A DNA stretch of 64,000 bases, taken from positions 62,001 to 126,000 of the forward strand of contig JASNYH010000006.1 in assembly GCA_048500255.1 (NCBI GenBank), read 5' to 3'. The translations under genes and the position numbers were made by a program. The notes beneath the pieces were generated by a model. The model had not been told where the DNA came from. It saw nothing but the letters and a program-made list of their open reading frames with translations, and ran no database searches. Positions 7,087-15,992 of this stretch are shown here, one piece after another. Each line of letters starts with the position of its first letter. Position 1 is the first letter of the stretch. This stretch comes from JAMHWF01 sp048500255 (GTDB taxonomy: Bacteria; Pseudomonadota; Gammaproteobacteria; Burkholderiales; Burkholderiaceae_C).

Positions 7087-9870
7087 GTGGCCAACCCTGA
7101 GCAGCGGGCTCGGCAGGACATCGATGCGCTCTTGACGGCCGCCGGCTGGGCCGTGCAGGACGTGGCGCACGTGGACCTGCACGCGGCGCGCGGGGTCGCG
7201 GTGCGCGAATTTCCGCTCGCGGCGGGCCACGGGTTCGCCGACTACCTGCTCTACGTCGACGGCAAGGCCTGCGGCCTGATCGAGGCCAAGAAGCAAGGTG
7301 CCACGTTGACGGGCGTCGAAGCGCAGTCGGCGCGCTATTCGCAAGGCCTGCCCGTCGCCCTGCCCGCCTGGCGCCGGCCGCTGCCCTTCGTCTACGAGTC
7401 GACCGGCGTCGAAACGCACTTCACCAACGGGCTCGACCCGGCGCCGCGGGCGCGCAACGTGTTCGCCTTCCACCGGCCTGAGATGCTGGCCGAGTGGCTC
7501 GCGGGGCTGCCGACCATCCTCACGACGGACGGCGCCACACCGCCGGGCATGCAGGCGCCGCACCCGACCTTTCTTGCGCGCATGCAGCACATGCCCGAGC
7601 TCGCCACCGAATGGGGCGACTTCAAGCTCTGGCCGGCGCAGATCACCGCCATCCGCAACCTCGAAGCCAGCCTCGCGCAGAACAAGCCGCGCGCGCTGAT
7701 TCAGATGGCCACCGGCAGCGGTAAGACCTTCACCGCCATCAGCTTCATCTACCGGCTCATCAAGTTCGCCGGCGCGCGGCGCGTGCTGTTTCTCGTCGAC
7801 CGCGGCAACCTGGGCCGGCAGACGAAGAAGGAATTCGACCAGTACGTCTCGCCCGTCAACAACTACATGTTCGGCGAGGAATACATCGTCCAGCACCTGA
7901 CGAGCAACAACCTCGACAAGACGGCGCGGGTGACGATCAGCACGATCCAGCGCATGTTCAGCATGCTCAAGGGCCGCGAGCTCGACGACGAAGCCGACGA
8001 ACGCTCCACCGAGGAGATCGAGCCGCTGTTCAAGGAGCCCGAGCCGATTGCCTACAACCCGGCGATCCCGATCGAGACCTTCGACATCGTCGTCACCGAC
8101 GAGGCGCACCGCTCCATCTACAACCTGTGGCGCCAGGTGCTGGAGTACTTCGACGCCTACCTGATCGGCCTGACCGCCACGCCCAACAAGCAGACCTTCG
8201 GCTTCTTCAACCAGAACCTGGTGATGGAGTACGGCCACCCGCAGGCGGTGGCCGACGGCGTGAACGTCAACTACGACGTCTACCGCATCAAGACCGAGGT
8301 CACCGAGGCCGGCGCCACGGTGGAAGCCGGCTACTGGCTGCAGGTGCTCGACAAGCCCACCCGCGCCCGGCGCGACTGGCAGCTCGACGACGACTTCGAG
8401 TACGCGCCCGAAGAGCTGGACCGCAACGTGCAGACGCCCGACCAAATCCGCACCATCGCGCGCACGCTGCGCGACCGCTGGCAGAGCGACCTCTTCCCCC
8501 AGCGGCAGGAACTGCCCAAGACGCTCGTCTTCGCCAAGGACGACAACCACGCCGAGGCCATCGTGAGCATCCTGCGCGAGGAGTGGGGCCGCGGCAACGA
8601 GTTCGCGCAGAAGATCACCTACCGCACCACGGGCAGCAAGCCCGAGGAGCTGATCAAGGCCTTTCGGACCAGCTACTACCCGCGCATCGCCGTCACCGTG
8701 GACATGATCGCCACCGGCACCGACATCAAGCCGGTGGAGATCGTCGTTTTCATGCGCAGCGTGAAGAGCCGCAGCTTCTTCGAGCAGATGAAGGGCCGCG
8801 GCGTGCGCGTGATCAAGGACGACGACCTGCGCGGCGTGAACCCCGGCGAGCACGTGCACAAGGACCGCTTCGTCATCGTCGACTGCGTGGGCGTGTGCGA
8901 GCGCGACAAGACCGACAGCCGCCCGATGGACCAGAAGAAGAGCGTGCCGCTGGACGCGCTGCTGCAGGCCGTGAGCCTGGGCAACGTGGAGCCCGAGGTG
9001 CTCTCCAGCGTGGCCGTGCGCCTGGCGCGGCTGGACGCCCAGCTCACCGACGCCGAGCGCGCCAAGGTGGTGACGGAAGCCGGCGGCCTGGACCTGAAGG
9101 ACCTCTCGCGCGGCATTGTCGAAGCGATGATGGTCACCGACGAAGACGCCGTTCGCCCTGAGCTTGTCGAAGGGCGCATCCGCGAAGCAGTGCGTCCCTT
9201 GTCGAACCCCGCTCTGCGCACGCTCATCCTCACGCTGAAAGCCAGCAAGGAACTGGTGATCGACACCGTCACCCAGGACCGCGTGCTCGAAGCCGGCTTC
9301 TCCGAGGCCGCGCGCGAGCGCGCGCAAGGCATCGTGCAGAGCTTCGAAGCCTATATCCAGGAGCACCGCGACGAGATCACCGCGCTGCAGATCCTCTACA
9401 ACCGCCCGACCAAGGCGCCGCTGAAGTTCGAAGACCTGAAGGCCCTGGCCGACACGCTGCAGGCCCCGCCGCACCTGTGGACCGAAAGCCAGCTCTGGCA
9501 GGCCTACGCCGCGCTGGACGCGAGCAAGGTCAAGGGCGCGAGCCGCCGCCGCATCCTCACCGACCTGGTCTCGCTGGTGCGCTATGCGATGCACCAGGAG
9601 AACGAGCTGGTGCCCTACCCCGAGCGCGTGGCCGCCAACTTCAAGGCGTGGATGGCGCAGCAGCAGGCGGCTGGGAAAAGATTCACCGACGAGCAGCGTT
9701 GGTGGCTGGAGAAGATGGCCGAGCACATCGCAAGCAATTTGGGCATCGAGGCCGAGGATTTCAGCTACGCGCCGTTCGATCAGCGCGGCGGGCTGGGGAG
9801 GGTTCATCAACTCTTTGGGGCGGCGTTGCCGAAGGTGATCGATGAGTTGAATCGGGAGTTGACGGCGTGA
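7087..9870 (+). CDS. hsdR: Type I restriction endonuclease subunit R
   Basis: A motor and nuclease subunit of 927 residues. The N-terminal PD-(D/E)XK nuclease is seen as FADYLLYVDGKACGLIEAKK (about residues 50-69). SF2 helicase motifs follow: ATGSGKT (about 208-214), TDEAH (about 338), LTATP (about 361) and QMKGRGVRV (about 567). A C-terminal helical region contacts the methylase complex. The GTG at 7087 was chosen because AGGAGG at 7072-7077 sits 9 nt upstream; an in-frame ATG at 7012 overlapping the fic stop would add 25 non-homologous-looking residues. The stop overlaps hsdS by GTGA. A REP-like palindrome lies in frame at 9151-9176. Confidence 0.95.
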   Translation: MANPEQRARQDIDALLTAAGWAVQDVAHVDLHAARGVAVREFPLAAGHGFADYLLYVDGKACGLIEAKKQGATLTGVEAQSARYSQGLPVALPAWRRPLPFVYESTGVETHFTNGLDPAPRARNVFAFHRPEMLAEWLAGLPTILTTDGATPPGMQAPHPTFLARMQHMPELATEWGDFKLWPAQITAIRNLEASLAQNKPRALIQMATGSGKTFTAISFIYRLIKFAGARRVLFLVDRGNLGRQTKKEFDQYVSPVNNYMFGEEYIVQHLTSNNLDKTARVTISTIQRMFSMLKGRELDDEADERSTEEIEPLFKEPEPIAYNPAIPIETFDIVVTDEAHRSIYNLWRQVLEYFDAYLIGLTATPNKQTFGFFNQNLVMEYGHPQAVADGVNVNYDVYRIKTEVTEAGATVEAGYWLQVLDKPTRARRDWQLDDDFEYAPEELDRNVQTPDQIRTIARTLRDRWQSDLFPQRQELPKTLVFAKDDNHAEAIVSILREEWGRGNEFAQKITYRTTGSKPEELIKAFRTSYYPRIAVTVDMIATGTDIKPVEIVVFMRSVKSRSFFEQMKGRGVRVIKDDDLRGVNPGEHVHKDRFVIVDCVGVCERDKTDSRPMDQKKSVPLDALLQAVSLGNVEPEVLSSVAVRLARLDAQLTDAERAKVVTEAGGLDLKDLSRGIVEAMMVTDEDAVRPELVEGRIREAVRPLSNPALRTLILTLKASKELVIDTVTQDRVLEAGFSEAARERAQGIVQSFEAYIQEHRDEITALQILYNRPTKAPLKFEDLKALADTLQAPPHLWTESQLWQAYAALDASKVKGASRRRILTDLVSLVRYAMHQENELVPYPERVAANFKAWMAQQQAAGKRFTDEQRWWLEKMAEHIASNLGIEAEDFSYAPFDQRGGLGRVHQLFGAALPKVIDELNRELTA
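9151..9176 (+). repeat. REP-like palindromic repeat inside hsdR
   Basis: Arms CGCCCT (9154-9159) and AGGGCG (9171-9176) flank the core GAGCTTGTCGA. This matches the widespread proteobacterial repeat that, when read through, encodes VRPELVEGR in one direction and FDKLRANG in the other; both peptides are present here. It is normally intergenic. In this position it stays in frame and adds a few residues to a helical linker of HsdR. Confidence 0.75.
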
Positions 9871-11090
9871 CGGCGCTTGGCGAGGTTGCTGACTTTGAGA
9901 TGGGACAGGCTCCGCCGGGCAGTGAATGCAACACTGACGGCATCGGCACGCTCTTCGTGAAGGCGGGCGAGTTCGGTGAACAGGCGCCCATTCGACGCGA
10001 GTGGACAACAAGGCCGCTGAAGTTCGGACGAACCGGCGATGTGTTTATCTGCGTTGTCGGCGCCACGGCTGGGAAGCTCAATCTTGGAATCGACTGTGCG
10101 ATCGGTCGGAGCGTTGCTGCAATTCGCCCCTCCCCAACACTGGACACGAAGTTCCTCTACTACCAATTGCAGCCGTGGGTGCTGAAGCTCCGCGCTGCCT
10201 CGGCGGGTTCTGCGCAGGGCGTCATCGCGAAGAAGCAGTTGGCCGAGATTCCTGTCGTAGTGCCGGCGGTAATCGAGCAGCGCCGCATCGTCGCCGAACT
10301 CGAAAAGCAACTCTCCCGCCTCGACGAAGCCGTCACCAACCTCAAGCGCGTCAAGGCCAACCTCAAGCGCCAGACCGCCGCGATCCTCTCGGCTGCGATA
10401 GGCGGGAGACTTCTCGAGCGCGCCGTATTCCCTGGCGACGCTGACCGACCCGAGTTCGCGCCTGACATCAAGTTGCCGCCCGGGTGGCCGTGGGCATCTT
10501 CCGCGGAGGTCTGCGACGCCGTTGCCAGTGGTTCCACGCCGAAGGCCGAAGAGATGACGAGCGGAGCCGGCGAAGTCCCTTTCATCAAGGTCTACAACCT
10601 CGGCTTCGACGGGTCGCTGGACTTCACCGTGAAGCCCACCTTCATCCGCCGAGCCATACATGAGGGGCCACTTGCCCGCTCGCGATGTCTACCGGGCGAC
10701 GTACTAATGAACATCGTCGGCCCGCCGCTTGGGAAGGTATCGCTTGTTCCCGATGCTTTCCCAGAATGGAACATCAATCAGGCCATCGTGACCTTCCGAG
10801 CAGGTCCACGCATCCTGAACCGCTTGCTCGCGTACTGGCTGATGGCCCCGCCGGTCCAGCGTCGGATCGAGAGAACTGCCAAGGCAACAGCGGGCCAATA
10901 CAACGTCCAGGTTTCGACATGCCGCAAGCTCGTCCTCCCTCTTCCGCCCCTGGATGAGCAGCACCGCATCGTCGCCGAAGTCGACCGTCGCCTCTCCATC
11001 GTCCGCGAGGTCGAGGCTGAGGTCGACGCGAACCTGAAGCGCGCGCAGTCTCTGCGCCAGTCGGTGCTGGCGCGCGCGTTCGCAGGCTGA
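9867..11090 (+). CDS. hsdS: Type I restriction-modification specificity subunit S
   Basis: A protein of 407 residues with the classic duplicated layout. Target-recognition domain 1 is about residues 1-130, followed by a coiled-coil spacer beginning EQRRIVAELEKQLSRLDEAV. Target-recognition domain 2 is about 185-350, with a second spacer beginning EQHRIVAEVDRRLSIVREVE. The two spacers are clearly related, as expected for HsdS, and set the distance between the halves of a bipartite DNA site. It starts with GTG overlapping the hsdR stop. Codon use in the recognition domains is less GC-extreme than in the flanking genes, consistent with exchange of recognition domains. Confidence 0.95.
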   Translation: MTALGEVADFEMGQAPPGSECNTDGIGTLFVKAGEFGEQAPIRREWTTRPLKFGRTGDVFICVVGATAGKLNLGIDCAIGRSVAAIRPSPTLDTKFLYYQLQPWVLKLRAASAGSAQGVIAKKQLAEIPVVVPAVIEQRRIVAELEKQLSRLDEAVTNLKRVKANLKRQTAAILSAAIGGRLLERAVFPGDADRPEFAPDIKLPPGWPWASSAEVCDAVASGSTPKAEEMTSGAGEVPFIKVYNLGFDGSLDFTVKPTFIRRAIHEGPLARSRCLPGDVLMNIVGPPLGKVSLVPDAFPEWNINQAIVTFRAGPRILNRLLAYWLMAPPVQRRIERTAKATAGQYNVQVSTCRKLVLPLPPLDEQHRIVAEVDRRLSIVREVEAEVDANLKRAQSLRQSVLARAFAG

Positions 11091-11100
11091 GAATCCGCGC

Positions 11101-12933
11101 ATGCGCCAGCTCGATCTGTTCTCGCCCCTGTCACCTGCCGCGGAAGGCAACGACCTCGAGTTCAAGTCGGCACGCGGCGGCCTGCCCGGCAGCTTCTGGG
11201 AAACCTACAGCGCGATGGCCAACGCGCAGGGCGGCACCATCGTGCTGGGCGTGGCCGAACGCGGAGGGCAACTTGTGTGGGAGGGCGTGCCCGACGCGAA
11301 CCAACTGCGCACCGTGCTCTGGAATCAGCTGAACGACCGGCACAAGATCAGCCGCAACCTGCTCGGCGACGACGACGTTCGCACGGTGTCCGATGCCGGC
11401 AAGCACTACGTCGTCGTTCAGGTGCCACGCGCATCCCGGCGAGACCGGCCGGTCTACGTGGGCCTGAACCCTCTGGCCGGCACCTATCGGCGCGCGGAAG
11501 AAGGCGACTACCGCTGCAGCGAAGACGAAGTGCGGCGCATGCTTGCGGACCAGGACGATGCGCCGGCGGATGCGCAGATCGTCGAGCACTTCGGCGCCGA
11601 CGACTTCGACCCCGAGACGGTGAAGCAGTACCGCAACCGCTTCGCGTCCCGCGACCCCGACCACCCCTGGCTGTCGGAAGACGATGCCGGCCTGCTCGGC
11701 AAGCTTGGCGCGCTGCGACGCGATCGCGCTTCGGGCGCTGAGGGTGCCACGGTCGCCGGCTTGCTGATGTTCGGCACCTTCGCGGCGCTGCGCGAGGCGC
11801 TGCCGGCCTATCACGTCGACTACCGCGAGCGCCTGTCGGCGGATCCGGCGGTGCGCTGGACCGACCGGCTCGCGCCCGACGGCACGTGGGAGAGCAATCT
11901 CTTTCAGTTCTTCCTGCGCGTGGTGCAGCGGCTGTCGGCCGACCTGAAGATCCCGTTCCAGCTCGACCGGGCGCTCTATCGCAAGGACGACACCATCGTG
12001 CACGAGGCGCTGCGCGAGGCAGTGGTCAACGCGCTGATCCATGCCGACTACCGCGGCCAGGGTGGCATCGTGGTCGAGCGGTTTCCCGACCGCATCGAAC
12101 TCTCCAACCCCGGATCGCTGCTGGTGTCGCGCGAGCAACTGCTGCGCGGCAGCGTGAGCGAGTGCCGCAACAAAGGCCTGCAGCTGATGTTCCAGATGAT
12201 CGGCGGCGGCGAGAAGGCGGGCTCGGGGATGGACAAGATCCGGGCGGGCTGGCGATCGCAGCATTGGCGTTCTCCCAAGATCGAAGAGAGTGTCCAGCCC
12301 GACCGCGTACGCCTCCTCCTGCCGATGGTGAGCCTGATTCCCGAGGAGGTGGAGGCGGAGCTTCGTGATCGCTTCGGCGAGCACTTTGCGAAGCTAGACG
12401 CGACGGCCGTGCAGGCCGTTGTGACGGCCAGCGTGGAGGGCTCGGTCACGAACGGGCGTATGCAGGAGATCACCGGGGAGCATCCCACGGACATCACCGG
12501 CGTTCTGCAGGGCCTGGTTCGGGACGGATTCCTCGAGCAACAGAACCAGCGACGCTGGACGAGCTATAGGGTGGCCGGGGACTCCCCTCAAAGCTCCCCC
12601 CACTCGCCGGCGAGCTCCCCTCAATCGGAAGATGCCTCCCCTCAATCCATAGCGGACTCCCCTCAATTCCCGGCGGATCTGCTGGCCATCGCCGAGCCAG
12701 CACGGGCGAAGTCCAAGCTGCCCGGCCCGGAAGTCCGACGAATCATCGCGTCGCTGTGCGCGGCCGGATGGCTGACTGCGAAGGAGTTGGGGGCCCTGAT
12801 GAACCGCGACCCTGAGAACCTTCAAGAGCGATTTCTGACTGCAATGGTCAAGGACGGCACGCTCGAACTGCGATATCCGGGCGTGCGGAATCGCCCGGAC
12901 CAAGCCTATCGGGCGGCGAGGCCGGCGCCATGA
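11101..12933 (+). CDS. Schlafen/AlbA_2-type ATP-binding regulator-like protein in RM operon
   Basis: A protein of 610 residues. The N-terminal third matches the Schlafen AlbA_2 fold: GNDLEFKSARGGLPGSFWET, then ANAQGGTIVLGVAE. The middle part carries a GHKL-like ATPase segment (ALREAVVNALIHADYRGQGG and a downstream GSGMDKI). Winged-helix-like segments follow, then a Ser-Pro-Gln-rich repeat tract (about residues 494-526) and a final approximately 80-residue domain with a helix-turn-helix look. Family members are annotated as ATP-binding transcriptional regulators or helicase-like proteins and are frequent in defence islands. The gene lies between hsdS and hsdM, 10 bp after hsdS and overlapping hsdM by ATGA. 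Its exact role is not known. Confidence 0.85.
   Translation: MRQLDLFSPLSPAAEGNDLEFKSARGGLPGSFWETYSAMANAQGGTIVLGVAERGGQLVWEGVPDANQLRTVLWNQLNDRHKISRNLLGDDDVRTVSDAGKHYVVVQVPRASRRDRPVYVGLNPLAGTYRRAEEGDYRCSEDEVRRMLADQDDAPADAQIVEHFGADDFDPETVKQYRNRFASRDPDHPWLSEDDAGLLGKLGALRRDRASGAEGATVAGLLMFGTFAALREALPAYHVDYRERLSADPAVRWTDRLAPDGTWESNLFQFFLRVVQRLSADLKIPFQLDRALYRKDDTIVHEALREAVVNALIHADYRGQGGIVVERFPDRIELSNPGSLLVSREQLLRGSVSECRNKGLQLMFQMIGGGEKAGSGMDKIRAGWRSQHWRSPKIEESVQPDRVRLLLPMVSLIPEEVEAELRDRFGEHFAKLDATAVQAVVTASVEGSVTNGRMQEITGEHPTDITGVLQGLVRDGFLEQQNQRRWTSYRVAGDSPQSSPHSPASSPQSEDASPQSIADSPQFPADLLAIAEPARAKSKLPGPEVRRIIASLCAAGWLTAKELGALMNRDPENLQERFLTAMVKDGTLELRYPGVRNRPDQAYRAARPAP
12584..12676 (+). repeat. Degenerate tandem repeat encoding Ser-Pro-Gln units
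   Basis: The block CTCCCCTCAA or a close variant recurs about five times at irregular 18-27 bp spacing inside the AlbA-type gene. It encodes SPQ/SPH units (DSPQSSPHSP, SSPQSED, ASPQS, DSPQF). It probably forms a flexible linker between the ATPase part and the C-terminal domain. Copy number may vary between strains by slippage. Confidence 0.65.
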
Positions 12934-14429
12934 ACTCTTCGACCCTCGTCCAGAAGCTCTGGAACTACTGCAACGTCCTGCGCGACGACGGCATGAGCTA
13001 TGGCGACTACGTCGAGCAGCTCACCTACCTGCTGTTCCTCAAGATGGCCGACGAGCGGGCGCAGCCGCCGCACAACCAAGCCAGCATCGTGCCCGGCGCC
13101 TATTCCTGGCCTTCACTGCTCGCCAAGGACGGTGACGAGCTCTTCGACCACTATCGCCACTGCCTCGAAGCGCTGGGGCAGCAGAAGGGCACGCTGGGCC
13201 TGATCTTCGGCAAGGCGCAGAACAAGTTCCAGGACCCGGCCAAGCTGCGGCGCGTGATCGTCGACCTGATCGACGCCGAGGACTGGTCGGTGATGGGTGC
13301 CGACGTGAAGGGCGACGCCTACGAGGGCCTGCTGGAGCGCAACGCGCAAGACATCAAGTCCGGCGCCGGCCAGTACTTCACGCCGCGCGCGCTGATCCAG
13401 GCGATGGTGGACTGCATCGCGCCCAGGCCCGGCGAGCTGATCTGCGACCCGGCCTGCGGCACCGGCGGCTTTCTCTTCACCGCGCACCAGTACCTCACGC
13501 ACCACTACCCCAACCTCACCCGCGACGAGAAGCGCCACCTGAAGGAAGGCGCCTTCCGCGGCTGGGAGCTGGTGCAGGCCACCGCGCGCGTGTGCGCGAT
13601 GAACCTGATGCTGCACGGCATCGGCTCGGAGAAGAGCGTGCCCGTCAAGGTGGCCGACGCGCTGGCGGCCGACCCCGGCGAGCGCTTCGACGTGGTGCTG
13701 GCCAACCCGCCCTTCGGCAAGAAGAGCAGCACGATGATCGTCGGCGAGGAGGGCAAGACCTCCACCGAGAAAGACATCGTCGAGCGCGACGACTTCTGGG
13801 CCACCACCAGCAACAAGCAGCTCAATTTCGTGCAGCACATCAAGACGCTGCTCAAGCCCCACGGCCGCGCTGCGGTGGTGGTGCCCGACAACGTGCTGTT
13901 CGAAGGCGGCGCCGGCGAGACCATCCGCCGCAAGCTGATGCACGAGTGCGACGTGCACACCCTGCTGCGCCTGCCCACCGGCCTGTTCTACGCGCAGGGG
14001 GTGAAGGCCAACGTGATCTTCTTCGACAAGAAGCCGGCCAGCGAGACGCCGTGGACCAAGAAGCTCTGGATCTACGATCTGCGCACCAACAAACACTTCA
14101 CGCTGAAGACCAATCCGCTCAGGCGGGCGGATCTGGACGAGTTCGTGGATCTCTACAACCCGGCGAATCGGCACAAGCGCAAGGCGACGTGGAGCGCCGA
14201 GAACGCCGACGGACGCTGGCGTGTCTACGAGTACGACGAATTGGTGGCGCGCGACAAGGCGAGTCTGGATATCTTCTGGCTGCGCGACGAGACGCTGGCC
14301 GACAGCGACAACCTGCCACCGCCCGAGGTGATTGCGCAAGAGATCGTCGACGATCTGGAGGCAGCGTTGGAGCAGTTCCGTTTGATCGCGGCCGACCTGA
14401 GCGGCGCGGAAGAGGAGCCGGCAGCTTGA
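12930..14429 (+). CDS. hsdM: Type I restriction-modification DNA methyltransferase subunit M
   Basis: A protein of 499 residues. The N-terminal HsdM helical domain (YGDYVEQLTYLLFLKMADER) is followed by the adenine methyltransferase core. This has GAGQYFTPRALIQAMV, the SAM-binding motif DPACGTGGFLF (about residue 173) and the catalytic motif NPPFG (about residue 260). Together with HsdS it makes N6-methyladenine at the recognition site; with HsdR the complex restricts unmodified DNA. The ATG overlaps the preceding gene by 4 bp, and its TGA overlaps the next start (TTGA). Gene order R-S-regulator-M differs from the common R-M-S or M-S-R. Confidence 0.95.
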   Translation: MNSSTLVQKLWNYCNVLRDDGMSYGDYVEQLTYLLFLKMADERAQPPHNQASIVPGAYSWPSLLAKDGDELFDHYRHCLEALGQQKGTLGLIFGKAQNKFQDPAKLRRVIVDLIDAEDWSVMGADVKGDAYEGLLERNAQDIKSGAGQYFTPRALIQAMVDCIAPRPGELICDPACGTGGFLFTAHQYLTHHYPNLTRDEKRHLKEGAFRGWELVQATARVCAMNLMLHGIGSEKSVPVKVADALAADPGERFDVVLANPPFGKKSSTMIVGEEGKTSTEKDIVERDDFWATTSNKQLNFVQHIKTLLKPHGRAAVVVPDNVLFEGGAGETIRRKLMHECDVHTLLRLPTGLFYAQGVKANVIFFDKKPASETPWTKKLWIYDLRTNKHFTLKTNPLRRADLDEFVDLYNPANRHKRKATWSAENADGRWRVYEYDELVARDKASLDIFWLRDETLADSDNLPPPEVIAQEIVDDLEAALEQFRLIAADLSGAEEEPAA

Positions 14430-15352
14430 TCGATGCCTTCCTTTCCCAAGGCCTGCTGGTCGCTGCCGTGCTGCTGGCGGCGTTCGCCGGCCCCTCGCTC
14501 GCAATCGCCTTCCTCATCTGGCGCCGACGCCGGGCCACGGCGGCCCGGCGCTCTCCGCTCGCGCGCGAACTGCTGCGCAGCCCGGGCCATGCGTTGCGCG
14601 AGCAGCTCGAGGATGCTCGGTTCGAAGTCTTCGCCTACGTGATGATCGGTAGCGTCTTGCCGGTCATCTTGCTCGCCACGCATCTCGCTCAGTCGTACGT
14701 CCTGAAGGCCCAAGAATCGGCGCTGCGGGCCGGCATGATGGCGACGCTGGGCTTGGCATGCATCGTCTACGGCGTGTGGGGTGCCCTTCGCCTTTCGCGC
14801 CGAACCGATCGGCTCGCACTCGGCCTCGACGCTGAGCTCGCTGCGGGCCAGGAGTTGGACCAGCTGATGCGCCAGGGCGCGGCGGTGTACCACGACTTCC
14901 CGGCCGAGAACTTCAACATCGATCACATCGTCGTCGCGCCGCAGGGCGTCTTCGCGATCGAGACGAAGGGCTACTCCAAGCCCAATCGCGGCCGCGGTGA
15001 GGAGGACGCCCGCGTCGAGTTCGATGGTCGCACGCTCAAGTTTCCGACGCGCACCACTGCCAAGCCGCTCGAGCAAGCCGAACGCCAGGCGCAATGGCTC
15101 GCCAAGTGGCTCTCCAGCGCGACGGGCGAATCCGTCGCCGTGGTGCCCGTCCTTGCCCTTCCAGGTTGGTTCGTCGAGCGCAAGGGTCGCGGCGCGGTGC
15201 GCGTCTTCAGCGGACGCGAGTTGGTCGGCTTGCTGAAGGTGCGCGCTGGTCAACCTTTGTCCGCGGATCAGGTGCAGCGCGTCATTCATCAAGTCGAGCA
15301 GCGCTGCCGCAACGTCAAACCAGCGTACCGACCACCCGACGACAATGACTGA
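14426..15352 (+). CDS. Membrane-anchored NERD (nuclease-related) domain protein
   Basis: A protein of 308 residues if it starts at the TTG that overlaps the hsdM stop. No other good start lies nearby, and this one preserves the first transmembrane helix (LLVAAVLLAAFAGPSLAIAF). Two more hydrophobic helices follow (about residues 70-90 and 100-120). The cytosolic part carries a NERD domain: QGAAVYHDFPAENFNIDHIV, then APQGVFAIETKGYSKP. The D..ExK arrangement there fits a PD-(D/E)XK-like fold. NERD proteins are predicted nucleases. Placement in the RM operon suggests a membrane-located nuclease or effector; this is inference. Confidence 0.8.
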   Translation: MIDAFLSQGLLVAAVLLAAFAGPSLAIAFLIWRRRRATAARRSPLARELLRSPGHALREQLEDARFEVFAYVMIGSVLPVILLATHLAQSYVLKAQESALRAGMMATLGLACIVYGVWGALRLSRRTDRLALGLDAELAAGQELDQLMRQGAAVYHDFPAENFNIDHIVVAPQGVFAIETKGYSKPNRGRGEEDARVEFDGRTLKFPTRTTAKPLEQAERQAQWLAKWLSSATGESVAVVPVLALPGWFVERKGRGAVRVFSGRELVGLLKVRAGQPLSADQVQRVIHQVEQRCRNVKPAYRPPDDND

Positions 15353-15974
15353 GCCGCTATCGTTCGGAGCACCAGCGTCGATGATCGTGCTCGCGACGAT
15401 CCTCGTCGCGAGCCTCATCGGTCTCTACCGCGCCCCTGGCTTGATCGACCGCGCCCTCCTCCGTCCGCACTGGCTGATCCCCCGCCGCGAATGGTGGACC
15501 CCCGTCACCAGCGCCTTCATCCACGCCGACCTCGCGCACCTGCTGTTCAACGCCTTCACGTTCTGGGCGTTCGCGCTCTCGCTGGAGCGGCACATCGGCA
15601 CGCCGCGCTTCATCGCGCTCTACGCGCTGGGCATCGCGGCCAGCGCGGCGGGCACGTGGTGGCAGCACCGGCACGATCCGGGCTATCGCACGCTCGGCGC
15701 CTCGGGTGCGATCCTCGCGGTGCTGTTCGCGTCGATCGTCTACTTTCCGTCCAACGCGATCTACATCCTGCCGATTCCGGTGCCGATCCCGGCGCCGCTG
15801 TTCGCGGTGGCGTATCTCGCCTACACCTGGTTCGCGGCTCGCGGCGGCAGCAGGATTCGCGGCCGCATCAACCACGATGCGCACCTGTCGGGCGCGCTGA
15901 CGGGCCTCGCGTTCGTCGCGCTGACCGACGCGCCGGCGCTCGCGCGGGCGTGGCGCCTCGTCTTCGGAAACTGA
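15345..15974 (+). CDS. Rhomboid family intramembrane serine protease
   Basis: A protein of 209 residues with six predicted membrane helices. The rhomboid catalytic pair is visible: Ser120 in GASGA and His180 in INHDAHLSGALTG, along with HADLAHLLFNAF in helix 2. These enzymes cut membrane-spanning substrates. The ATG at 15345 overlaps the end of the NERD gene by 8 bp, making it the last gene of the fic-RM operon and convergent with the MazG-like gene. It may be a housekeeping rhomboid cotranscribed by chance, or it may process the adjacent membrane NERD protein. Confidence 0.88.
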   Translation: MTEPLSFGAPASMIVLATILVASLIGLYRAPGLIDRALLRPHWLIPRREWWTPVTSAFIHADLAHLLFNAFTFWAFALSLERHIGTPRFIALYALGIAASAAGTWWQHRHDPGYRTLGASGAILAVLFASIVYFPSNAIYILPIPVPIPAPLFAVAYLAYTWFAARGGSRIRGRINHDAHLSGALTGLAFVALTDAPALARAWRLVFGN

Positions 15975-15992
15975 CTGACGGCGGCGCTGCCG

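Noticed and set aside
8127..9161. 344-codon frame inside hsdR
   Set aside because: Arg/Pro/His-rich shadow translation of the hsdR helicase region.
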